A stretch of 64,000 bases of DNA from Alphaproteobacteria bacterium (GTDB lineage: Bacteria; Pseudomonadota; Alphaproteobacteria; UBA9655), in NCBI GenBank assembly GCA_013815465.1, contig JACDGE010000004.1:1-64000 (forward strand), given 5' to 3'. Below are positions 57,721-64,000 of this stretch, piece after piece (within the stretch, counting starts at the first letter, position 1; the number at the start of each line of letters is the position of its first letter). The notes below the pieces were generated by a model that saw nothing but the letters and a program-made list of their open reading frames with translations, had not been told where the DNA came from and searched no databases. The position numbers were made by a program, and so were the translations under genes.

Positions 57721-59009
57721 ATGCGCATATCAATAAAAGCCTGGCGTCTTAAGTCGCGCAATTCTCGCCTAGCAAGGAGAGTATGCTTACGACCCGCGAG
57801 GATCTCAATTGCGTTATCTCTTGAAAATTCTTGGATTTGTGGAGATTCTTTCTCACAGACCATCAAGATAAGCGCTCCATCTTGGGTGAGCAAAGGTTCG
57901 CTTATTTGATTGATTTCTAAAGATATAATAATATTTTGGAGCGGTCCAGGGAAACTAGCTAAAGGCTCTCCTTTTGTTAGATGGGACGTTGCAGATGGGA
58001 ATTTTTCCTTAGCTATTTTTTCAAAGGTAGGACAATTTTTTGCTGCTTTTCCAATTTCAGCCCCTTTTCTCATAATTTCTTTGGCCCTTTCTTCTGTGAC
58101 ATCTTCTGGAAAAGGAAGCAAAACCTGCTGCATAGTCAGAAGGGTCTGCCCTTCAGAACCAGGTAATTTTTGCTCGATAAATGCAATAATGACATATCCT
58201 TGGGAGGTACGAAGGGGCTGAGAAAGCTGGTTAGGGGACATTTGAGCAACAGCTTCGGCGATTTCGGGCTCTAACTGATCTTCTGTCAGCCAACCCATGT
58301 CTCCTCCCTGACTTGATGTCGCGGACCCAGAAAATTGTTGGGCTAGCGCCTGGAATTGAGCTCCCTTTTGGAGTTCTCCGTGAAGTTGGTTAAGTGTATT
58401 CTTTACTTCTTCTTCTTGAGAGGGAGTATCAAAGGGCAAAACAATTTCAGCCAAATGATATTGTTTTTTTGTTTCTTTTTCTTGTTGTAACTTTATTTCC
58501 TGCTCTATTTCCCAATCTGCTATTTGGAGCGAAGGAGAGAATTCAGAGTGTTGCTTTTTTCCGAGTTGATCTTCGAAGGTTTTAAGAGGATATTTCTCTC
58601 GAATAAAGATTAACCATGTTAGTTGCGCTCGTATTTGATCTTCAAAAATTTTTAAGGGAATGTTATTGTCTGCCAGCATCTTGGTAACGGTACCCGCAGC
58701 CATTCCATTGCTTTCTTCAATATCATTTATTGCGGCTTGAACGTGATCAGGGGCAATATCAATGCCGTATTGCTTTCCGATTTGAAGTTGCAGTTGCTCA
58801 TCAATCATTCCCCGGAGCATTTGTGCTTTCATTTTCTCTAAGTTTTCTGTTGTTGGTTCTAGGCCAGAACTCAACGCCGCAAAACGGAGCCGATTCATTA
58901 AATCGGCTTGACTAATGATCGTATTATTGACAACAGCCGCAATGCGGGAGGAGGCTCTCGCTTCCCCCACGCCGATTAACAAACTGATTAGAATGAGGAA
59001 ACAACGCAT
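57717..59009 (-). CDS. surA: Periplasmic chaperone/peptidyl-prolyl isomerase SurA
   Basis: Chaperone that escorts outer-membrane barrel proteins. The 430-residue protein has a signal peptide (1-19, ending GEARA), SurA N-terminal domain (RIAAVVNNTIISQADLMNRL, about 20-150), a parvulin domain (about 185-280, YHLAEIVLPF, QGGDMGWL), and a second degenerate parvulin region (about 290-385). The barrel proteins predicted at 23654 and 34783 are possible clients. It starts a surA-rsmA-DUF192/DUF2608 unit. Confidence 0.93.
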   Translation of the reverse strand: MRCFLILISLLIGVGEARASSRIAAVVNNTIISQADLMNRLRFAALSSGLEPTTENLEKMKAQMLRGMIDEQLQLQIGKQYGIDIAPDHVQAAINDIEESNGMAAGTVTKMLADNNIPLKIFEDQIRAQLTWLIFIREKYPLKTFEDQLGKKQHSEFSPSLQIADWEIEQEIKLQQEKETKKQYHLAEIVLPFDTPSQEEEVKNTLNQLHGELQKGAQFQALAQQFSGSATSSQGGDMGWLTEDQLEPEIAEAVAQMSPNQLSQPLRTSQGYVIIAFIEQKLPGSEGQTLLTMQQVLLPFPEDVTEERAKEIMRKGAEIGKAAKNCPTFEKIAKEKFPSATSHLTKGEPLASFPGPLQNIIISLEINQISEPLLTQDGALILMVCEKESPQIQEFSRDNAIEILAGRKHTLLARRELRDLRRQAFIDMRM

Positions 59010-59096
59010 AAGATAATTCCTTTAGGATACTTTCTATGAGGGTAAAATAACACTTTATTTCTTCAAAAGGGAAGGAAAAATTGCAGAGTTTTTTAA

Positions 59097-59139
59097 ATCC
59101 TGGACCCGGTCCTCGTGTAGGCGGAGATTGTTCCAGGAT
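59097..59139. repeat. Short ATCCTGGA inverted repeat
   Basis: ATCCTGGA (59097-59104) pairs with TCCAGGAT (59132-59139); between them CTCGTGTAGGCGGA resembles a decayed copy of the palindromic repeat family. It lies between trxA and surA. Confidence 0.5.
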
Positions 59140-59180
59140 CTAAAAAAATTTTCCACAAAAAGAGGAGGTAAAAAGAAAAC

Positions 59181-59498
59181 TTAAACCGACTGAATCCAGG
59201 CCAGAAGAGTGGCCTTGGACTGAACCCCAACTTTCGTTCCTACCATTTTGCCATCCTTGAAAAGCATTAACGTTGGAATCGAACGAACCCCGAGCATTGC
59301 GGGGGTTTCTGGATTTTCATCAATGTTTACTTTAGCAATAACAGCAGTTTCACCAAGTTCTGGGATCAGTTCTTCTAAAACAGGTGCGATCATGCGACAA
59401 GGCCCACACCATTCCGCCCAAAAATCAACCAGCACAGGCTTTTTTGATTCCATAACATCTTTTTTGAAAGAAGAGTCTGTTACTTTTAAAACGTCCAT
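59181..59498 (-). CDS. trxA: Thioredoxin
   Basis: Cytosolic thiol-disulfide oxidoreductase of 105 residues. The active site WCGPC lies in VDFWAEWCGPCRMIAPVLEE, and the cis-Pro segment is SIPTLMLFKDG. It follows addA by 20 bases and is likely co-transcribed with addAB, an arrangement seen in alphaproteobacteria. Confidence 0.97.
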   Translation of the reverse strand: MDVLKVTDSSFKKDVMESKKPVLVDFWAEWCGPCRMIAPVLEELIPELGETAVIAKVNIDENPETPAMLGVRSIPTLMLFKDGKMVGTKVGVQSKATLLAWIQSV

Positions 59499-59518
59499 TG
59501 ATGGGTTCCTTTTCTGAT

Positions 59519-62500
59519 TTAAACTTGATTCTCAACAGTATAAAGCTTACTAGCCTTTTCGTCAATCAAAGGGGTTACCTTTTTTAGAAGATCGTCAGGT
59601 AACAGATCCAAACGAGGCAAATGGGTCCATAGAAGGCCACAAATAATGGGGTGTTGAGGATAAACCTGAGAAAGGGCTACCTGATAAAGAGCCATTTGGC
59701 GCACATAGGTCTCGGGAATATCATGCAGGCCTTCTGGTACGTGGGTATGGGTTTTGAAATCAATACAGAGGATATGATCGTCCGCCATGACCAGGCGATC
59801 AATCTGACCAGAAAGCACAAAATCCCCCACCGCTCCCACAATAGGAACTTCACCTTGAGAACGAGGCCCGAAGAAATCGGGATAAGCATCAAAAACGCGT
59901 GTTACACTTTTAATCATCCCAAGGGCTATATCTGGCGGGATTTGTTCTCTTTCCAAGTACCTTGAGGCTATGATTTTGCGTTTGTCTTTTGAAACAAGGG
60001 CAAGTGTTTCTAATAACTTATGGATAAGGACCCCCCGTGGGGCTGCAAAGGCACCAAAATCAGAAGACCTAAATGTACCGTCATCTTTTTCTTCAGAAGG
60101 TCGCAACAATTGAGGAGAGATCTCTGGAAGGGGAGGATTGTTGAGCCAGGTTGGCATCAAGAAAGCGTCTGGTTTTTCGGGTGATAGAAAAGGGGCTTCG
60201 CTTTTATGACCCGCAGAAAGGCGCCACCCTGTCCCAGATAAGTCTCCATCAGCGGGAAAATCAACTTCTTCTCCAACTTTCTCCATTCCTCGGGTGACAA
60301 GATCATACCAGGAATCTTCTGCGCTGCCTTCCCACCCACAAACGTAAAGGGCATCTTCCGCTCGGGTGAGGGCTACATAGAGCAGACGGTTATGCTCTCC
60401 TTGCTGTTTCTCCCGGAGTTTTTGTTTCAATTCTTTTGTGAGAGGGATGTCTTTTGCTGCAGGTGGCAACCACACCAATGAACCTTCATGAAATTCAAAG
60501 GGTGGAAGCTCGGAAGGAATTTGAGTTGTATCAGGAAGAAACACGATAGGAGCTTGCAGTCCCTTCGATCCATGAACTGTCATGATTCGAACCTGATGGC
60601 TTTGATCAAGGTCACGCTTAAGTTCAATAACCTCTTGGGAAATCCAGTAAAGAAAACCCTGGAGAGAGGGGGTTTTGTCCTCCTGAAAATTCACGCAGAG
60701 ATTTAAAAACTCATCGAGGGAGTCAAGGCATTCGGGCCCTAGGCGGGTCTGCCATTTTTTCTTACCCCCAAGGGGGCCTAAGATATAACTAAACAAGGAA
60801 AATGGCGTCAAAAAATCAACTTTCGTAAGCAGATCGCTTAAAAGGGATTTTACGTCCGCATAAGATTCATCATTTTGTAAGCGTTTCCATAGAGTGTCCT
60901 TGGGAGGAGCATATGGACTTCGTCCATATAAGTTTAGATCCCGGATCGAGTCCGGGATGACAGCGTCGGGGTTTTGTGTGTTTCTAAGAAGAAATGCATT
61001 CAAATCAACAGGCGGTTGTCGTGGAGTTTCAACACTCTTCGCTGTCATCCCGGACTTGATCTGGGATCTCTTTTGGATGCTGACAAGCTTAAAAAGGTCC
61101 TCATCAGATAGGTTACAAAGAGGGCCCTTCAAAACGGTGGCAAGCGTTAGGTCATCTTCAGGAAGTAATAAAAATTCACCGATTTTTAAAAGGTCCTGAA
61201 CCGCTAAACTGTCGAGCAGCCAGAGGCGATCAATACCCGCAACGGGAACCTCATGCTCTTTAAGGACGCGGATGAGCGTATCCACGAAGGCCGTCCTCCG
61301 CCGCACCAAAATAAGGATATCACCAGGTGATGTGAGCCGGACAAGGGGGCCGGAACCAGTAAGCCATCCTTGAATAGTTTTAGCTATGACTTTGGCCAAC
61401 CGGCGTTGCGGTGAGTCAGGGTGTCGTTGAGTCAGGGGCGGGCTCCAGGATTCTAAGGACTCCTCCTTTTCCTTCTCGATAAGGGGCCATACCTCGACAT
61501 GACCGGCTGATTCTTTTCGAAAGGGCAAATGATAGAGAGGATGAGAGAGCAGAGGACAGCCAGAAAAAACTGCATCCACAACGGCAAGGACTTGCGGCGT
61601 GGAACGGAAGGAAACCGTTAGATCAATGTCCTTCCAGGTTTGTCCGGAATTTCGCGCAAATGTGCTGAGATCTTGTTGCATCTGAGCAAAAACGGCCGGG
61701 TCTGCCCCTTGGAAGCTATAGATGGATTGTTTCCCATCTCCCACAATAAAAAGGGTGCGTTTGCGGGTCTCATCCACAAAATTTGCATAAAACTCTTCTG
61801 CAATGGCGCGAATAACTTGCCATTGGGTAGGACTTGTATCTTGAGCTTCATCAACGAGGATGTGATCCAGACCGCCATCAAGCTTGTACAAAACCCAATG
61901 GCAGCCTGGATTCTTTAAAAGAGCCGCGGATTTGAGAATCAAGTCTTCATAGTCTAAAAGGGATTGCTTCTTTTTAAGGGCTTCATAGGTCTCTAAAAAT
62001 GCTTGGCCATAGTTTAGGAATGCTTCTGAGACCGTGGATATTTCCAGCGTGTGGCGGGCAATGAGCCACTGTTCCAGACGCGCACCTTCCTCCTCTAAAA
62101 GGTCCTTAAAGAGAGGAGCTTTGAGGGCCGCTTTTTGGGTCAGCAGGCATGCGCGTTTTTCGCCCTTTTGAGTAAGGAAGAGGGAGAGATAGTCTTCGTA
62201 TCTTTGAATTTTTTCTTCTTCTGGGAGGGATAAGAAGTGGGCAAGGGTGTGTCCCCTTATTTGATCAGTGGGGCTGCCCTCTTCAAAAATAAAGAGGTTT
62301 GGTTTGAGTTGCTCAACAGGGATTGGGGTGATGAGGGCGTGGAGGAGGTTATTCTCCACATTCCCAACGGGCGTCATTCCCGCGAAGGCGGGGACCCAGG
62401 TGGAATTCATATCTAGGGTTCCTAGGTTCCCACCTTCGTGGGAATGACGCCCGTGTTGGGAGAACCGATCCCGCGACTGCAATACAAACCCATTCAGTTC

Positions 62501-63058
62501 CTCCAAGGTGTGTTCACTGAAACGGAGAATGAGCTCATGATGACGGGGATCCTCCATCACCCTATGAGACGCCGTTTTTAAAAGTGTTTGCCGCTGCGTA
62601 TCATTCATCACCTCAAAAAAAGGGGAAAGGCCCGCTTCCAAGGGAAAGCGTTTGAGAAGGGACTGGCAAAAGCTATGGATGGTTTGAATTTTTAATCCTC
62701 CAGGCGTATCCAGCGTCAGTCCAAAAAGGGTGCGCGCCCGTGTGAGCTTTTCATCAGAAGGAGAAATCCCTTGCAGATTTTCTAAAGATTGGCGCAACTC
62801 AGGTTCAGGCAAAATCGTCCACTCACCCAAGCGCACCCGCACCCGATTGGCCATCTCAGCAGCAGCCGCCTTCGTAAACGTAAGGCATAAAATACGTGTC
62901 GGATCACAACCTTCAAGCAACAGGTTTAGTACCCGATCAGTCAAAACCTTAGTTTTCCCCGACCCGGCAGAAGCCGCAACCCACACAGAATGATGAGGAT
63001 GGGCAGCGAGTTGCTGGGATTTTCCCGCGATTTGGTGAGGCATTACGATTTTCCCCAT
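59519..63058 (-). CDS. addA: Double-strand break repair helicase-nuclease AddA
   Basis: UvrD-type helicase with a C-terminal nuclease; with AddB it resects DNA ends for RecA loading. The 1179-residue protein has motif I VAASAGSGKTKVLTDR (near 28-43), Ia CLTFTKAAAAEMANRV, DHILVDEAQDTS, VGDGKQSIYSFQGADP, RIMTVHGSKGLQAP and VALTRAEDALYV. The nuclease shows DHILCIDFKTHT. Two stretches look like translated palindromic repeats inserted in frame: residues about 200-232 (WVPAFAGMT) and about 664-708 (AVIPDSIRDL). Neither hits a helicase motif. It overlaps addB by 16 bases. Confidence 0.96.
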   Translation of the reverse strand: MGKIVMPHQIAGKSQQLAAHPHHSVWVAASAGSGKTKVLTDRVLNLLLEGCDPTRILCLTFTKAAAAEMANRVRVRLGEWTILPEPELRQSLENLQGISPSDEKLTRARTLFGLTLDTPGGLKIQTIHSFCQSLLKRFPLEAGLSPFFEVMNDTQRQTLLKTASHRVMEDPRHHELILRFSEHTLEELNGFVLQSRDRFSQHGRHSHEGGNLGTLDMNSTWVPAFAGMTPVGNVENNLLHALITPIPVEQLKPNLFIFEEGSPTDQIRGHTLAHFLSLPEEEKIQRYEDYLSLFLTQKGEKRACLLTQKAALKAPLFKDLLEEEGARLEQWLIARHTLEISTVSEAFLNYGQAFLETYEALKKKQSLLDYEDLILKSAALLKNPGCHWVLYKLDGGLDHILVDEAQDTSPTQWQVIRAIAEEFYANFVDETRKRTLFIVGDGKQSIYSFQGADPAVFAQMQQDLSTFARNSGQTWKDIDLTVSFRSTPQVLAVVDAVFSGCPLLSHPLYHLPFRKESAGHVEVWPLIEKEKEESLESWSPPLTQRHPDSPQRRLAKVIAKTIQGWLTGSGPLVRLTSPGDILILVRRRTAFVDTLIRVLKEHEVPVAGIDRLWLLDSLAVQDLLKIGEFLLLPEDDLTLATVLKGPLCNLSDEDLFKLVSIQKRSQIKSGMTAKSVETPRQPPVDLNAFLLRNTQNPDAVIPDSIRDLNLYGRSPYAPPKDTLWKRLQNDESYADVKSLLSDLLTKVDFLTPFSLFSYILGPLGGKKKWQTRLGPECLDSLDEFLNLCVNFQEDKTPSLQGFLYWISQEVIELKRDLDQSHQVRIMTVHGSKGLQAPIVFLPDTTQIPSELPPFEFHEGSLVWLPPAAKDIPLTKELKQKLREKQQGEHNRLLYVALTRAEDALYVCGWEGSAEDSWYDLVTRGMEKVGEEVDFPADGDLSGTGWRLSAGHKSEAPFLSPEKPDAFLMPTWLNNPPLPEISPQLLRPSEEKDDGTFRSSDFGAFAAPRGVLIHKLLETLALVSKDKRKIIASRYLEREQIPPDIALGMIKSVTRVFDAYPDFFGPRSQGEVPIVGAVGDFVLSGQIDRLVMADDHILCIDFKTHTHVPEGLHDIPETYVRQMALYQVALSQVYPQHPIICGLLWTHLPRLDLLPDDLLKKVTPLIDEKASKLYTVENQV
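60936..61069. repeat. Inverted repeat pair inside addA
   Basis: The 30-base left arm (60936-60965, AGATCCCGGATCGAGTC onwards) pairs with the right arm (61040-61069) with two mismatches; 74 bases lie between. It has the layout of the intergenic pair at 50822-50955. The reading frame of addA passes through it unbroken. Confidence 0.85.
62363..62460. repeat. 98-bp palindromic repeat inside addA
   Basis: CCCAACGGGCGTCATTCCC at one end pairs with GGGAATGACGCCCGTGTTGGG at the other with few mismatches. It is the CCTTCGCGGGAATGAC family seen intergenically at 4638-4745. The addA frame runs through it, encoding QHGRHSHEGGNLG and WVPAFAGMTPVG. Confidence 0.9.
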
Positions 63059-64000
63059 TCTTGAAGACGGGCGAGTTGCTCGTAATCATTGTATCGCAAG
63101 GCCTTACTGGGCAGAGGGCGAGCTGGATAGGGGATTCGTTCATCCTCAAACAAGATCACCATGCGTTTTAACCCTTCAAGGGCTTTGACGGACCGTTCAT
63201 GAGGGTCGCCGGAAAGAGTACGCACAATACCTCCTTCACGATCACCTTTCAACCACCAAAACTGTAGGCTTTCAATGGCGGTGGTCGTGATGCCATCAAA
63301 CCCTTTCGCCAAGGCAATCGCCCCCTCCAAAGGAAGTTGGGGAGAAAAACCAAGGGTCACATCCTGCTCTGAGGGTGGCATGCCCGTTTTATAATCCAGA
63401 ATCCGCAGACGACCATCAGGCAGCAGATCTATCCGATCAGCCTTTGCCGTACACTCAAAGGGACCTTGGGGCGTGTTAAAGGTTAGGCGGCCTTTGACCT
63501 CCGTAAAGGTTTGGGTGCCAGAAAGCCGAGTCGCTTTCTCGTGGGTAATGAACCACTGGGCTAAATGCGTAAAGCGCGGCCACCAGAAAAGTTTGACGGA
63601 AGAGCTTTCTTCAAAGGGGTCAAAAAGGGTTTTGCCAATAAATAGAAGGATTTCCAGGCTATCCTTATGATGAGGATCCTTACAAAGTTTAAAGAATTCT
63701 TCAAAAATCTTATGAAGAAGGGTGCCGCGATCCGCAGGGCCTACTTCCGCATTCAGAGGATCAAGGGGCGCCAGTCCAAGAATTGTTCGTGCATAAAGGG
63801 CATAGGGATCCCGCATCCAGGTTTCAATTTGGGTGACGGAAAGACGTCGTGGACGCAATGAAGCAGGCGGAGAAGGAAGAGGCGGACTTGGGGTTTTGTA
63901 CGCATCTGGTTGATCGAGGTGTTTGACCCACTCCAGCACCCTCGGCTCTTCGGGGAATGCAAGGTTCCAGGACTTTAAGTACACATCTAACCGTTCAAGC
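63043..64000 (-). CDS. addB: AddB, C-terminal part (partial, runs off the window)
   Basis: C-terminal 319 or so residues of AddB, the second subunit of the AddAB helicase-nuclease. The frame stays open to the window edge, so the N-terminus lies beyond 64000. The alphaproteobacterial signature RRLSVTQIETWMRDPYALYARTILGL precedes the nuclease domain (split here: LSVTQIETWMRDPY and ARTILGL), with GTLLHKIFEEFF, DRIDLLPDGRLRILDYKTG and LEGAIA. Its 3' end overlaps addA by 16 bases, indicating coupled translation. Confidence 0.94.
   Translation of the reverse strand, partial: LERLDVYLKSWNLAFPEEPRVLEWVKHLDQPDAYKTPSPPLPSPPASLRPRRLSVTQIETWMRDPYALYARTILGLAPLDPLNAEVGPADRGTLLHKIFEEFFKLCKDPHHKDSLEILLFIGKTLFDPFEESSSVKLFWWPRFTHLAQWFITHEKATRLSGTQTFTEVKGRLTFNTPQGPFECTAKADRIDLLPDGRLRILDYKTGMPPSEQDVTLGFSPQLPLEGAIALAKGFDGITTTAIESLQFWWLKGDREGGIVRTLSGDPHERSVKALEGLKRMVILFEDERIPYPARPLPSKALRYNDYEQLARLQEWGKS

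Overview
The window looks like chromosome of a low-to-mid-40s %GC alphaproteobacterium. Alphaproteobacterial marks are an AddAB recombination system, a Cpa/Tad pilus cluster with CtrA-type TTAA-N7-TTAA sites, a separate PntAA subunit, a K+-independent H+-pyrophosphatase and an ETF-ubiquinone oxidoreductase. Many exported proteins without a recognised family, degraded mobile fragments, and short palindromic repeats lying both between and inside genes suggest a host-associated member such as the Holosporales. That placement is inference.

Layout: 1-4.5 kb is accessory (OmpA-type lipoprotein, MNT-HEPN protein, VapBC module, 55-residue ORF, exported Tgl-like enzyme candidate). 4.9-14.7 kb is core (gyrB-recF, divergent hppA, uvrA). 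16.1-21.8 kb holds the first Tad half (cpaF, tadB, tadC and three TadE/G-like genes). 21.9-31.3 kb mixes a DEAD-box helicase, an outer-membrane barrel, an atypical PAS histidine kinase, rppH, a transporter/deacylase/DUF2000 operon and a frameshifted periplasmic Fe-superoxide dismutase. 31.5-39.6 kb is metabolic (transhydrogenase, tRNA-Gly, aconitase, exported Ntn amide hydrolase). 39.6-42.4 kb is a scar zone with an IS630 remnant, gene fragments and an exported AAA+ ATPase. 42.5-48.2 kb is the second Tad half on the minus strand (tadD-cpaA-cpaB-cpaC-cpaD-cpaE). 48.5-64 kb holds a transporter, ETF-QO, a Cache histidine kinase, a DUF192-DUF2608 fusion, surA-rsmA, trxA and addAB; addB runs off the window.

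The two Tad halves together supply ATPase, platform proteins, secretin, prepilin peptidase, localisation factor and pseudopilins, but no Flp major pilin was seen. Pyrophosphatase, transhydrogenase, aconitase and ETF-QO point to respiratory metabolism with strong proton-gradient coupling.

The strongest unusual signals are: (1) palindromic repeats inserted in frame in addA (twice) and apparently forming the linker of an MNT-HEPN fusion; (2) a transhydrogenase in which PntAB is fused to PntB with a linking hydrophobic segment, as in mitochondrial NNT; (3) an exported AAA+ ATPase and an exported Tgl-like cysteine enzyme candidate; (4) a split Tad cluster with candidate CtrA sites before both plus-strand units; (5) a sodB gene broken at a run of eight G; (6) a duplicated promoter-plus-leader cassette truncated by an IS630 remnant.
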